Shown here in pieces: positions 8,859 to 17,678 of a DNA stretch of 64,000 bases. The position numbers and the translations under genes are program-made. The stretch is from Streptomyces ruber (GTDB taxonomy: Bacteria; Actinomycetota; Actinomycetes; Streptomycetales; Streptomycetaceae). Position 1 is the first letter of the stretch; every line of letters begins with the position of its first letter. The stretch spans positions 1 to 64,000 of the forward strand of contig NZ_BMQK01000023.1 of assembly GCF_014648075.1 (NCBI RefSeq), read 5' to 3'. Below the pieces are notes generated by a model. It was not told the DNA's origin, did not search any database, and was given only the letters and a program-made list of their open reading frames with translations.

Positions 8859-9671
8859 TCAGTGGGTGTGCGCGAGGGACCTCCTGGACACCGGGAAGTC
8901 GAAGTAGGTGTCCGGGTAGGGCTCCGGCCCGTAGGTGAAGTGCCACCATTCCTCGGGGAGGTTCACGAAACCCTGCGCTTCCAGGGTTGCCTTCAGGAAC
9001 TGCCGGTTGGCGCGCTGCGTGCCGCTGGTCCGCGGGTCGTCGGTGTGGGAGAGGGTGTCGAAGCAGTCGTAGCCCGTGCCCATGTCCACGGAGTTGTCGG
9101 GGAAGCGCTGCCCGCGCGGTGCGTAGCAGGGCGCCAGGGGCTCTCCGGGGACGTACGGGCGCGTCGGCACGGCGGGGAGCTTCACCAGGGTGAGGTCGAC
9201 CGTGGAGCCCCGGCTGTGGCCCGACCTCTCCGCGAGGTAACCGTCGGCGAACAGGCGGGTCTTGTCGACCCGCGGGTAGAACTCGGCCTTCATCCGGTCG
9301 TCGTCCGGGTCCTCGGCCCACCGGACGAAGTGGTCGACCGCGCGCTGCGGGCGGTAGCAGTCGTACACCTTGAGCGTGTGACCGCGTTCCAGGAGCTGCC
9401 TCTGGGCCCTGCGCAGTGCCTCGGCGGCGGGCCGGGTGAGAATGCACAGCGGTTGCCGGTAGCCGTCGACGCGCTCGCCGACGAAGTTGTGCGCGGTGGT
9501 GTAGCGGATGTCGTGGAGGATCGTCGGGTCCACGCTCGTCAGGGAGACGAAGTCCTCGGGTGCCCCGGGCCCGGGGGTGGCGGCTCCGGCCGGTGCGGCC
9601 GTCGTGGTCAGGGCGAGCAGCGACGTGGCGGTGACGAGCAGGGCCCGCAGGCGGGACGGGAGTGTTGTCAT
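8859..9671 (-). CDS. secreted D-alanyl-D-alanine dipeptidase (VanX-like, peptidase M15D)
   Basis: A zinc dipeptidase of 270 residues with a signal peptide: basic MTTLPSRLR, then a hydrophobic stretch ending in AAPAGAA. The zinc and catalytic motifs of VanX are present as SGHSRGSTVDLTL and EWWHFTYG, plus YDCYRPQRAVDHF. Because it is exported and no vanH/vanA genes are nearby, a role in peptidoglycan turnover or D-Ala-D-Ala scavenging fits better than glycopeptide resistance. It diverges from glpF across a 271-bp region. Confidence 0.9.
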   Translation of the reverse strand: MTTLPSRLRALLVTATSLLALTTTAAPAGAATPGPGAPEDFVSLTSVDPTILHDIRYTTAHNFVGERVDGYRQPLCILTRPAAEALRRAQRQLLERGHTLKVYDCYRPQRAVDHFVRWAEDPDDDRMKAEFYPRVDKTRLFADGYLAERSGHSRGSTVDLTLVKLPAVPTRPYVPGEPLAPCYAPRGQRFPDNSVDMGTGYDCFDTLSHTDDPRTSGTQRANRQFLKATLEAQGFVNLPEEWWHFTYGPEPYPDTYFDFPVSRRSLAHTH

Positions 9672-9815
9672 GCCCTTTCATGTACCAGCCGATCGGGGGG
9701 CGCGGGAGCCGGACGGGGCCGTGCGGAGGGCCGTCCCGCCGGTCACTCGTACCCCTCGCCCTCGTGCCGTCCCAGCCGTTGCCGACGGCGACCTTGACGC
9801 TCCCTGACCCGGGGC

Positions 9816-9841
9816 TGACACTTCCGATGTCAGCCGACATC
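9816..9841. promoter_or_regulatory. overlapping inverted repeats upstream of glpF
   Basis: Two overlapping dyads lie about 100 bp before glpF: TGACA(7)TGTCA at 9816-9832 and GATGTC-AGCC-GACATC at 9826-9841. They lie between divergent glpF and the dipeptidase gene and could be an operator. The regulator is unknown; no glycerol regulator gene is adjacent. Confidence 0.4.
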
Positions 9842-9942
9842 GCCGCATTCGGGTGGCTTTGCGCATCGCGTGCACCACACCGCTCGGGCATCCCACCCGC
9901 GTCATCGCGTCACGGGCCGTCCTCCGGGGGCTAGGAGCCGCC

Positions 9943-10692
9943 ATGAGCAACGGGAACATCTTCGTCGGTGAGGTCATCGGCACCGCGATCCTCATCCTCT
10001 TCGGCGCCGGCGTGTGTGCTGCCGTCACCCTCAGGTACTCGAAGGCCAGGGCCGCCGACTGGGTCGTGATCGCGTTCGGCTGGGGCTTCGGAGTGCTGGC
10101 GGGCGCGTACACCGCCGCCCCTCTGTCGGGCGGTCAGATCAACCCCGCCGTCACCCTCGGGATCGCCGTCGACACCGGGGAGTGGGGCCGGGTGTGGGTC
10201 TATCTGCTGGGGCAGATGGTCGGCGCCATGCTGGGCGCGGTTCTCGCGTACCTCGTGTACTACGCCCAGTTCCGGGCCAACGTCCGCGAGGTAGGCACCA
10301 CGGAGGGCACGGTGGACGAGCCGGTGCCCACCCTCGGCATCTTCGCCACGATCCCCGAGATCCGGAACCCGGCCGCCAACCTCATCACCGAGATCATCGC
10401 GACGGCGGCCCTCGTGCTGCCGATCCTCGCCTTCGGGCTGACCAAAGGCCTCGGCGAGTCCGGCACCCAGGTGCTGATCGTCTCCCTGCTGGTCACCGGC
10501 ATCGGTCTCTCCCTCGGCGGGCCCACCGGCTACGCGATCAACCCGGCCCGCGACCTCGGTCCGCGCATCGTGCACACGTTCCTGCCGATCCCGCACAAGG
10601 GCACCTCCGACTGGGGGTACGCCTGGATCCCGGTCGCCGGGCCGCTGATCGGCGGGGTGCTCGCGGGCCTCATCTACAACGCAGCCTTCTGA
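9943..10692 (+). CDS. glpF: glycerol uptake facilitator (aquaglyceroporin, MIP family)
   Basis: An integral membrane channel of 249 residues for glycerol entry. It has the two hallmark pore motifs, NPAVT (Asn67) and NPARD (Asn200). The aspartate in NPARD is typical of glycerol-conducting members. ATG 9943 follows AGGAG. It is 47 bp upstream of glpK and surely co-transcribed. Neither glpD nor the IclR regulator gylR, usual partners in the main Streptomyces glycerol operon, is adjacent, so this may be a second glycerol locus. Confidence 0.93.
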   Translation: MSNGNIFVGEVIGTAILILFGAGVCAAVTLRYSKARAADWVVIAFGWGFGVLAGAYTAAPLSGGQINPAVTLGIAVDTGEWGRVWVYLLGQMVGAMLGAVLAYLVYYAQFRANVREVGTTEGTVDEPVPTLGIFATIPEIRNPAANLITEIIATAALVLPILAFGLTKGLGESGTQVLIVSLLVTGIGLSLGGPTGYAINPARDLGPRIVHTFLPIPHKGTSDWGYAWIPVAGPLIGGVLAGLIYNAAF

Positions 10693-10739
10693 CGCGTCCG
10701 GCGCAAGGGTGCACGGACGCACGGACGTAAGGGGACGTC

Positions 10740-12260
10740 ATGCCGGACACAGCCCAGAAGTACGTCGCCGCGATCGACCAGGGCACCACCTCGAGCCGCT
10801 GCATGGTCTTCGACCAGGACGGCGCCGTCGTCGCCGTCGACCAGCGCGAGCACCGCCAGATCTTTCCCAAGCCCGGCTGGGTGGAGCACGACGCCACCGA
10901 GATCTGGTCGAAGGTGCAGGCGGTGGTCGCGGGCGCGCTCGCCAAGGCGGGTCTGCGGGCCGGGCAGCTCAGCGCGCTCGGCATCACCAACCAGCGGGAG
11001 ACGACGGTCCTGTGGGACCGCGCCACGGGCAAACCCGTGCACAACGCGATCGTCTGGCAGGACACCCGGACGGCCGCGCTCTGCGACGAACTGGGCGGCA
11101 CGGACGGGCAGGACCGTTTCCGCGGGCGGACCGGGCTGCCGCTGGCGAGCTATTTCTCCGGGCCGAAGGCGGCCTGGCTGCTGGACAACGTGCCGGGCCT
11201 GCGGGACCGCGCGGAGCGCGGCGAGATCGCCTTCGGCACGATCGACTCCTGGCTGATCTGGAACCTCACCGGCGGCACCGACGGCGGGCGCCACGTCACC
11301 GACGTCACCAACGCCGGGCGCACCCTGCTGATGAACCTGGAGAGCCTCCAGTGGGACTCCTCGATCCTGACGGCGATGAACGTGCCGGAGGCGGTCCTCC
11401 CGGAGATCAGGTCGTCCGCGGAGGTGTACGGCACCGCGGTCGGCCCGCTGGAGGGCGTACCGATCGCGTCGGCGCTCGGCGACCAGCACGCGGCGGTGTT
11501 CGGGCAGGCCTGCTACGACGTGGGCGCGGCGAAGAACACGTACGGGACCGGCAGTTTCCTGCTGCTCAACACGGGCAACCGGCCGGTGCCGTCGCGGAAC
11601 GGGCTGCTCACCACCATGGGTTACCAGATCGGTGACGAGGCCCCGGTGTACTGCCTGGAGGGATCGATCGCGATCACGGGCGCCCTGGTGCAGTGGTTCC
11701 GCGACCAGTTGGGCATCATCCGCAGCGCGGACGAGATCGAGTCGCTGGCGGCGAGCGTCGACGACAACGGCGGAGCGTACGTCGTGCCCGCGTTCTCCGG
11801 CCTGTTCGCGCCCTACTGGCGGTCGGACGCGCGCGGTGTCGTCTGCGGGCTCACGCGGTACGTCACCAAGGCGCATCTCGCGCGCGCGGTGCTGGAGGCG
11901 ACGAGCTGGCAGACGCGCGAGGTGGTGGACGCCATGTTCCGGGACTCCGGGGTACGGCTCACCACCTTGAAGGTCGACGGCGGCATGACCAAGAACAACC
12001 TGCTGATGCAGCACCAGGCGGACGTCCTCGACGTGCCGGTGATCCGTCCGAAGGTCGCCGAGACGACCTGTCTGGGCGCCGCGTACGCGGCCGGGCTCGC
12101 CACCGGTGTGTGGCACGACCTCGACGAGCTGAGGGCCCACTGGCAGAAGGACGCCGAGTGGACACCGTCCATGGAGCCGTCCGTCCGGGACCGCGAGTAC
12201 CACAACTGGCACAAGGCGGTGGAGAGGAGCTTCGGCTGGCACGAGGACGGCGCCGGCTGA
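10740..12260 (+). CDS. glpK: glycerol kinase
   Basis: A FGGY-family kinase of 506 residues that makes sn-glycerol 3-phosphate from glycerol and ATP, trapping it after GlpF entry. N-terminal AAIDQGTTSSRCMVFD is the FGGY phosphate-binding start. NQRETTVLWD, TYGTGSFLLLNTG and KVDGGMTKNNLLMQ are typical glycerol kinase blocks. ATG 10740 follows AAGGGGA. It is the last gene of the glpF-glpK unit and faces a hairpin shared with the conservon. Confidence 0.95.
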   Translation: MPDTAQKYVAAIDQGTTSSRCMVFDQDGAVVAVDQREHRQIFPKPGWVEHDATEIWSKVQAVVAGALAKAGLRAGQLSALGITNQRETTVLWDRATGKPVHNAIVWQDTRTAALCDELGGTDGQDRFRGRTGLPLASYFSGPKAAWLLDNVPGLRDRAERGEIAFGTIDSWLIWNLTGGTDGGRHVTDVTNAGRTLLMNLESLQWDSSILTAMNVPEAVLPEIRSSAEVYGTAVGPLEGVPIASALGDQHAAVFGQACYDVGAAKNTYGTGSFLLLNTGNRPVPSRNGLLTTMGYQIGDEAPVYCLEGSIAITGALVQWFRDQLGIIRSADEIESLAASVDDNGGAYVVPAFSGLFAPYWRSDARGVVCGLTRYVTKAHLARAVLEATSWQTREVVDAMFRDSGVRLTTLKVDGGMTKNNLLMQHQADVLDVPVIRPKVAETTCLGAAYAAGLATGVWHDLDELRAHWQKDAEWTPSMEPSVRDREYHNWHKAVERSFGWHEDGAG

Positions 12261-12280
12261 GGCCGGACGGGACCGTGCCG

Positions 12281-12318
12281 CACGCGCGCGTGCCGGACGA
12301 TCTCACCACGCGCGCGTG
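12281..12318. terminator. twin CACGCGCGCGTG palindromes between glpK and the conservon
   Basis: The 12-bp palindrome CACGCGCGCGTG occurs at 12281-12292 and again at 12307-12318. The two copies can pair as a 12-bp stem with a 14-nt loop. The position between converging genes suggests a bidirectional terminator. Confidence 0.55.
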
Positions 12319-12324
12319 TCCGGG

Positions 12325-12930
12325 TCAGGTGGTGACGCTCCGCTCGCGGTCGGCCGCGTACGTCATGGCGTGCCGTACGACCGCGACGAGTACCTCCTTG
12401 ACGGACTCCCTCTCGCGGGCGTCGCACAGGACGACCGGCACCTCCGTATCGAGGTCGAGGGCCCGGCGGACGTCCTCGGTGGAGTGCCGGGCCGCGCCGT
12501 CGAAGCAGTTGACGCCGATCGCGAAGGGGATGGAGCGCCGCTCGAAGTAGTCGACGGCGGCGAAGCAGTCCTCCAGGCGGCGGGTGTCGACGAGCACGAC
12601 CGCGCCCAGGGCGCCGGTCGCCAGCTCGTCCCACAGGAACCAGAAGCGGTCCTGTCCGGGGGTGCCGAAGAGGTACAGCACGAGGTCCTCGCGGAGCGTG
12701 ATGCGCCCGAAGTCCATCGCCACGGTCGTGGTGTGCTTCTGTTCCACGCCGGTGGTGTCGTCGACCGGGCGGCCCGCCTCGGTGAGCAACTCCTCGGTGC
12801 GCAGCGGTCTGATCTCGCTGACCGCGCCGACGCAGGTCGTCTTGCCCACGCCGAAACCGCCGGCCACCAGGATCTTGAGCGTGACGGGCTCGACCTGGGG
12901 CTTGCCGCGTTCGAAACGCCCGAAAGCCAT
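12325..12930 (-). CDS. conservon small GTPase (CvnD-type)
   Basis: A Ras-like/MglA-like GTP-binding protein of 201 residues, the usual last core member of a conservon. The P-loop is VAGGFGVGKTT, with switch II FGTPGQDRF near the middle. Family knowledge says it binds GTP and associates at the membrane with the kinase-like protein. ATG 12930 follows AGGAAGA; a start at 13005 is possible but would extend it by 25 residues. No cytochrome P450 (CvnE) follows, as the next gene is convergent glpK. Confidence 0.88.
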   Translation of the reverse strand: MAFGRFERGKPQVEPVTLKILVAGGFGVGKTTCVGAVSEIRPLRTEELLTEAGRPVDDTTGVEQKHTTTVAMDFGRITLREDLVLYLFGTPGQDRFWFLWDELATGALGAVVLVDTRRLEDCFAAVDYFERRSIPFAIGVNCFDGAARHSTEDVRRALDLDTEVPVVLCDARERESVKEVLVAVVRHAMTYAADRERSVTT

Positions 12931-13028
12931 CGGATTCTTCCTCTGCTTGTCGGTGATCGCGCGGCGCCCGCCGCCCCGATCGACCCAGAACTGCCGGCCT
13001 GCCACGTCCGTGTTCCGCCGGGTGCCGT

Positions 13029-13424
13029 TCAGAGCGCCCGGAGGCCGTTGATCACGTCGCGCAGAATACTCTCGTCCACCAACTCCGCAGGAGGCACGGG
13101 CCGGTTGACGTGGACCAGCTCCTCGTCCACGAGATCCCCGACGAGGACCCGTACCACTCCGACGGGCAGGTCGAGTTCCGCGGCGAGTTCCGCCACCGAC
13201 TGGGGAGCGTCGTGGCAGAGCTCGACGATGGTCAGGTGCTCCGGGGACAGCGAGTGGTCCGCCTCCGGGTCGTCCGCGTGCGGTTCCGCCACCACCAGCG
13301 CGATGAGGTCGAGGCGGTGCTGGACCGCGTGGCTGGTCCGCCCTCGCGTCATGGCGTACGGACGCACCACCGGTCCGGCCTCGTCGTCGAACCAGTGGCT
13401 GCTTCTCTGACCGTCTCCGCTCAT
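13029..13424 (-). CDS. conservon DUF742 protein (CvnC-type)
   Basis: A 131-residue cytoplasmic protein of the DUF742 family. VVRPYAMTRGRT near the N-terminus is the family signature, and the C-terminal half looks like a winged helix (PQSVAELAAELDLPVGVVRVLVGDL). It is encoded between the roadblock and GTPase genes in the standard conservon order and is 19 bp from the former. Its biochemical role is not established. Confidence 0.9.
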   Translation of the reverse strand: MSGDGQRSSHWFDDEAGPVVRPYAMTRGRTSHAVQHRLDLIALVVAEPHADDPEADHSLSPEHLTIVELCHDAPQSVAELAAELDLPVGVVRVLVGDLVDEELVHVNRPVPPAELVDESILRDVINGLRAL

Positions 13425-13443
13425 GTCATTCCACTACCCGCCT

Positions 13444-13875
13444 TTAGGGCACATCGGTGCGCGGAGCCGCGCCCAGGTGCACACCGACCCGCTTGACCAG
13501 CAGCGTCATCTCGTAGGCGACCTGCCCGACGTCCGAGTCGGCGTCCGCCAGGACGGCCAGGCAGCTGCCGTCACCGGCGGCCGTGACGAACAGGAAGGCG
13601 TCGTCCAGCTCGACGACCGTCTGCCGGACGCTGCCCGCCTCGAAGTGGCGGCCGACGCCCTTGGCGAGGCTGTGGAAGCCGGAGGAGACGGCGGCCAGGT
13701 GCTCGCTGTCCTCGCGGGTCAGGTCCTTGGAGACCCCCGTGGGCAGTCCGTCGCTGGACAGCACGAGCGCCTTGCGGATGCTGGCGACGCGCTCCACGAG
13801 GTCGTCGAGCAGCCAGTTCAGCTCCTTGGACTCCGTGCCTGCGGCGGTGGGCGCTGGGACCTTCGGTGCGGTCAT
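13444..13875 (-). CDS. conservon roadblock/LC7 protein (CvnB-type)
   Basis: A 143-residue Roadblock/LC7-domain protein, predicted GTPase partner or regulator (MglB-like). The domain runs from ELNWLLDDLVERV to about residue 120 and includes the typical GLPTGVSKDL loop. Its start codon overlaps the kinase stop by 4 bp (13872-13875), implying translational coupling. It is second in the order CvnA-B-C-D. Confidence 0.92.
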   Translation of the reverse strand: MTAPKVPAPTAAGTESKELNWLLDDLVERVASIRKALVLSSDGLPTGVSKDLTREDSEHLAAVSSGFHSLAKGVGRHFEAGSVRQTVVELDDAFLFVTAAGDGSCLAVLADADSDVGQVAYEMTLLVKRVGVHLGAAPRTDVP

Positions 13876-16670
13876 CGACCGTCCCCCTTGTTCGTTCCTC
13901 GTGCTGTGCCGTGTGTTTCGTCTGTGCGGTCCGTGCGGTCCGTGCGGTCCGTGCGGTCCGTGCGGTCCGTGCGGTCCGTGCGGTCCGTGCGGTCCGTGCC
14001 ACCGGGGGCCTGGTCGTCCGCGGCGTTCTCCTCGCGGCCGCGCTGCCAGCCCCGCTGGAGCGAGGCCATGCGGCTGCGGACCTCGTCGGCGTCGCGGTCG
14101 GCGAGCGCCTGCCGTTCCTGGCCGCCGGCCGCGTCGCGTTGCGTGTCCCGGGTGTGGCCGTCCCTGAGCTGCGGGGCGAGGCTGGCCTGCCGCACGCGGC
14201 GGGGCAGCGCGGGGCCTGCCGGCTCCGGGTCGTCCGTACCGCCGGTGGCGTGCGTGCCGCCGGTGCCGTCCGTACCGCCGATGCCGTGCGTACCGTCGGT
14301 GCCGTGCGTACCGTCGGCCCCGTCCGTCCCGCCGAACCCTCCGCGCGGGGGGTCGTTCCGCGGGACGCGGTCCGAGGGGCTCGTGCGACGGCGCGTGGGC
14401 AGCGGTTCGGGCGTTCCGTCCCCGTCGGAGGACCGGGCGGAGGACGGTTCGGCGGGGCCCTGCGACGCCTCGTCGCCCTCGTCGGGGAGACGTTCCGCCA
14501 CGGGACGGCCGTGCGAGACGACGAGCTTGGGCATCCGGCGCCTGGGCAGTGGTACGGGCCCCTCGGGGCCGCCGGTCCCCGTGCCGGCCGGACGGGCGGG
14601 GCGCACCGGGTCGACCGGGCCGTCGTCCGGGCCGTCGTCCGGCTTCCGGTGCTGCTCGGCGGCTTCGCCGGGGGCCGCGTTCCGCGCCGCGGGGTGACCG
14701 GCGTGCGGGGCCGGGGCCCCGGCCTCCTCGGAGGGGCGCGCGCGGTCGAGCCGGAAGCCGGTGCCGTTGGTGTCGGGGACGTCGTCGGTGAGCAGCGCGT
14801 CCGGTATGAGGACGACGGCCGTGGTGCCGCCGTACGGCGAGGGCTGCAGGGAGACGCGGACGTTCTGCCGCTGGGCGAGCCGGCCGACCACGAACAGGCC
14901 GAGCCGGTCGGTGTCGGACAGTTCGAACTCGGGGGTCTCGGCGAGCCGCAGATTGGCGTCGAGCAGCGCCTCGGCCGACATGCCGAGGCCGCGGTCGTGG
15001 ATCTCCAGGGTGAAGCCGTTGGTGACCCGTGCGCCCTGCACCTGGACGGCCGTGTGCGGCGGTGAGAACACCGTGGCGTTCTCCAGCAGTTCGGCCACGA
15101 GGTGGGTGAGGTCGGCGACCGCCGGTCCGGTGACGGCCACCCGGGGCAGCCGGCGGACCTCGATGCGCTCGTAGTCCTCGACCTCGGCGACGGCGGCCCG
15201 CACGACGTCCATGAGCTGGACGGGCTTGCGCCACTGCCGGGAGGGCGCGGCGCCGGAGAGGATCACGAGGCCCTCGGCATGGCGGCGCATGCGTGTGGTG
15301 AGGTGGTCGAGGCGGAAGAGGTCGGCGAGTTCCTCGGCGTCCTCGGTGCGGCGTTCCATGGTGTCGAGCAGGGTGAGCTGCTTGTGCAGCAGGACCTGAC
15401 TGCGGCGGGCGAGGTTGACGAAGACCTCGGAGATGCCGGCGCGCAGTTCGGACTGCCGGACGGCGGCCTCGACGGCGGCGCGCTGCAGGGTGTTGACGGC
15501 CTGCCCGACGGCGCCGATCTCGGTGCCGTCGTGCTCCAGGCGCGGGGCCTCGGCCTCCACGTCGACCTTCTGGCCCGCGGACAGGCGCCGCATCACGCCG
15601 GGCAGCCGCACCTCGGCCGCCTCGTGCGCCTCCTGGCGCAGCCGCAGCAGGTCGCGCACGTGGGACCTGCCGATGCGCACGGACAGGTAGAGCGAGACCA
15701 GGAGGGCGAGCAGGCCGAGGACGCCCGGGACGGCGGCCTTGACGATGACGGCGACGACGAGGGGGCGGACGCGCTCCTGGAAGCGGTCGCCCGCCTGGAC
15801 ACCCAGGTCGGCGAGTTCGTCGAGCACCTGCCCGGCCGCGGTGTCCCAGGTCTTCGCGGTGACCCCGGTGGGTTCGCCGGCGCCGGACTCGACGACGGCC
15901 TCCTCGGCGACGCGCAGCGGGGCGGTGCCCGCGTTCGTCCAGTAGCGCTCGAAGCGGTCCCGTTCCTCGGCGGGCAGCAGCGGCAGGCTGACCTCGTACA
16001 TCAGGGTGCGCTGCGCCATCAGGTCGGACACGTCGCGGATCTCGTCGCGGGTGAGCCGGCCGGAGACCAGGGCGGAGCTGAGGAGGGCGTCCTCCCGGGC
16101 GAGCAGCTCGCGCGCGCGGGCGACGTTGACGAGGGCGCGGCCCTGCTTGTCGAGCTCGACGTCGTCGAGGGTCTGGAGGCCGACCAGCAGTGAGAAGGCC
16201 GGGTCCACCAGGCGGTTGTAGAGGTCGAGCGCCTGCGAGACGTCGACCGTGCCCTCCTCGACGCCGCCGCGCAGGGACGGCAGGCCGTCGAGGGCGTCCA
16301 GGAACGAGCCGAGGCGGGTGGCGGTCCCCTCGCCCATGTCCTCCCGCAGTTCGTCGTCCGCGGCACGCTCACGGACCTTGGCCACGGCCTCGTCGGTGGC
16401 GGCCCGGCTGCGCCGCAGTGCGGTGAGCGCCTCGGAGGCGCGGGGATCGGCGAGGTGGACGAGGGTCTGGCGGCGCTCCTCCTGGAGCACCCGGACGGCG
16501 TCCTCCGCCGGGAAACCGAGTTCCTCGACGACGTGCGACACCGTGAAGAGCCGGCTGACGTCACGCACCGTGAGAACGGTGGCGAAACTCCAGATGGCGG
16601 TCAGGGACAGCAGCGGGACGAGCAGCAGCGCCACGATCTTCCTGCGGATCGACTTTCCGCGAAAGCGCAT
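13872..16670 (-). CDS. conservon sensor histidine kinase-like protein (CvnA-type)
   Basis: A 932-residue membrane sensor. TM1 is at about 11-32 (IVALLLVPLLSLTAIWSFAT), followed by an extracytoplasmic nitrate/nitrite-sensing-like region, TM2 at about 305-330, a HAMP-like linker, and a GHKL ATPase domain with LLENATVFS, DRGLGMS and GLFVVGRLA. The C-terminal 250 residues are low-complexity, including a Gly-Thr-Asp/His stretch and a run of Thr-Asp-Arg triplets. It overlaps the roadblock gene by 4 bp. The signal it senses is unknown. Confidence 0.92.
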   Translation of the reverse strand: MRFRGKSIRRKIVALLLVPLLSLTAIWSFATVLTVRDVSRLFTVSHVVEELGFPAEDAVRVLQEERRQTLVHLADPRASEALTALRRSRAATDEAVAKVRERAADDELREDMGEGTATRLGSFLDALDGLPSLRGGVEEGTVDVSQALDLYNRLVDPAFSLLVGLQTLDDVELDKQGRALVNVARARELLAREDALLSSALVSGRLTRDEIRDVSDLMAQRTLMYEVSLPLLPAEERDRFERYWTNAGTAPLRVAEEAVVESGAGEPTGVTAKTWDTAAGQVLDELADLGVQAGDRFQERVRPLVVAVIVKAAVPGVLGLLALLVSLYLSVRIGRSHVRDLLRLRQEAHEAAEVRLPGVMRRLSAGQKVDVEAEAPRLEHDGTEIGAVGQAVNTLQRAAVEAAVRQSELRAGISEVFVNLARRSQVLLHKQLTLLDTMERRTEDAEELADLFRLDHLTTRMRRHAEGLVILSGAAPSRQWRKPVQLMDVVRAAVAEVEDYERIEVRRLPRVAVTGPAVADLTHLVAELLENATVFSPPHTAVQVQGARVTNGFTLEIHDRGLGMSAEALLDANLRLAETPEFELSDTDRLGLFVVGRLAQRQNVRVSLQPSPYGGTTAVVLIPDALLTDDVPDTNGTGFRLDRARPSEEAGAPAPHAGHPAARNAAPGEAAEQHRKPDDGPDDGPVDPVRPARPAGTGTGGPEGPVPLPRRRMPKLVVSHGRPVAERLPDEGDEASQGPAEPSSARSSDGDGTPEPLPTRRRTSPSDRVPRNDPPRGGFGGTDGADGTHGTDGTHGIGGTDGTGGTHATGGTDDPEPAGPALPRRVRQASLAPQLRDGHTRDTQRDAAGGQERQALADRDADEVRSRMASLQRGWQRGREENAADDQAPGGTDRTDRTDRTDRTDRTDRTDRTDRTDETHGTARGTNKGDGR
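13922..13998. repeat. 9-bp tandem repeat inside the CvnA C-terminus
   Basis: About eight perfect head-to-tail copies of a 9-bp unit (GTGCGGTCC on the plus strand), encoding Thr-Asp-Arg repeats on the minus strand. The unit is three codons, so gain or loss of copies keeps the reading frame. A second degenerate Gly-Thr-Asp/His repeat lies at about 14220-14340. Confidence 0.9.
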
Positions 16671-17207
16671 GGCCTCCCCCAGCTCGGCCCTCCCGCAACG
16701 GAGGAACGCATGTACGTCAACAAACGGCGTGAGCCTACTACCGGAACACAGGTAACTCGAAGGGCCGTCCGAGTGCGGCGCCCGCCGACGGGGAACCGGA
16801 CATGGTGAGTTGTCCGTTCATTGGAGGAGATTGCCTCCTGTCGTCCGGCACGGGAGCGACCGCGTTCCGGCGGTGAGGGCCGCCGGTCGTCCGGATTTCT
16901 CCGCGTGTCGGGAATCTTCGCCGAACGCCGCGCGTCCTTCTGTACAGGTAACGGGGGCGGAGTCGGCTTCAGGCGCCGCGTGCCGCCTCAGGCGGCGTAA
17001 AAGAGCGCATGCCGGGCAGCCAGAGGGGTGCCGGGACGCGAGGTCCCGGAGGGAGTCGGCGGCCGGGCGGTGGGGAGTGACGAGTTGATGGGCAGGGCGG
17101 AGCGGGTCGGGGCGTCGGACGGCGTGGTGGCGCCCGCGGCCGAGCGCGGTCGGCGGATCGGGCCGGACCTCGGGAGTACAAGCCGGGAAGTGGACAGTCC
17201 TGCGGAC

Positions 17208-17639
17208 ATGGAGTACGCGGCGGGCATGGCCGAGGAGCAGCCGTACCGTCGCCCGTTGTGGGTGGAGGAGCCCGCGCGCAGACGGCGATTGCCGGATCCG
17301 GTACGGACAGCGGCCGTGCGCGCGGTGCTGATCATCTCTGCGACGCTGGTCCAGGCGATGGTGGCCTTCCTGTGCACGCTGGCCGGTTCGTGGCTCGCCT
17401 TCCCCATGGTCGTCAGCAGTGTGGCCAGCACGGTGCTGGCGACGTGGAGCGTGCTGGACGTATGGGTCACCCGGCAGGTGTGGAACCAGCGGAACGGCGT
17501 GGTGTCCGTCCCGAGCAGCACGGCGCGTGAGCTGCGCCGCGAGCGCCGCCGCGCCCGGCGGCAGGCACGGGCCGCGCAGCGCTCGCAGCAGCGAATACGC
17601 CGGCGGCGGGGCGGGGCCGGGCAGTTGTCGCATCCGTAG
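17208..17639 (+). CDS. small membrane protein, function unknown
   Basis: A 143-residue protein with two hydrophobic segments (about 43-65 and 67-90) and a very basic C-terminus rich in Arg (RRERRRARRQARAAQ). It would be a hairpin membrane protein with a cytoplasmic basic tail. The start is uncertain: ATG 17208 is chosen because codon usage just upstream is poor, but ATG 17088, preceded by GGGGAG, is possible. It diverges from the conservon; the 537 bp between 16671 and 17207 hold nothing else I can support. Confidence 0.6.
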   Translation: MEYAAGMAEEQPYRRPLWVEEPARRRRLPDPVRTAAVRAVLIISATLVQAMVAFLCTLAGSWLAFPMVVSSVASTVLATWSVLDVWVTRQVWNQRNGVVSVPSSTARELRRERRRARRQARAAQRSQQRIRRRRGGAGQLSHP

Positions 17640-17678
17640 TTCCCGTTCATTGCCGTCTGTTGCCGTCCGTTCTGTCCG

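Noticed and set aside
8859..9671. VanX-like gene as part of a glycopeptide resistance cluster
   Set aside because: No vanH, vanA, vanR or vanS genes nearby, and the protein has a signal peptide, unlike cytoplasmic resistance VanX.
13922..13998. Short regular repeats considered as a CRISPR array
   Set aside because: The unit is 9 bp with no spacers and codes for Thr-Asp-Arg in the kinase tail; no cas genes are present.
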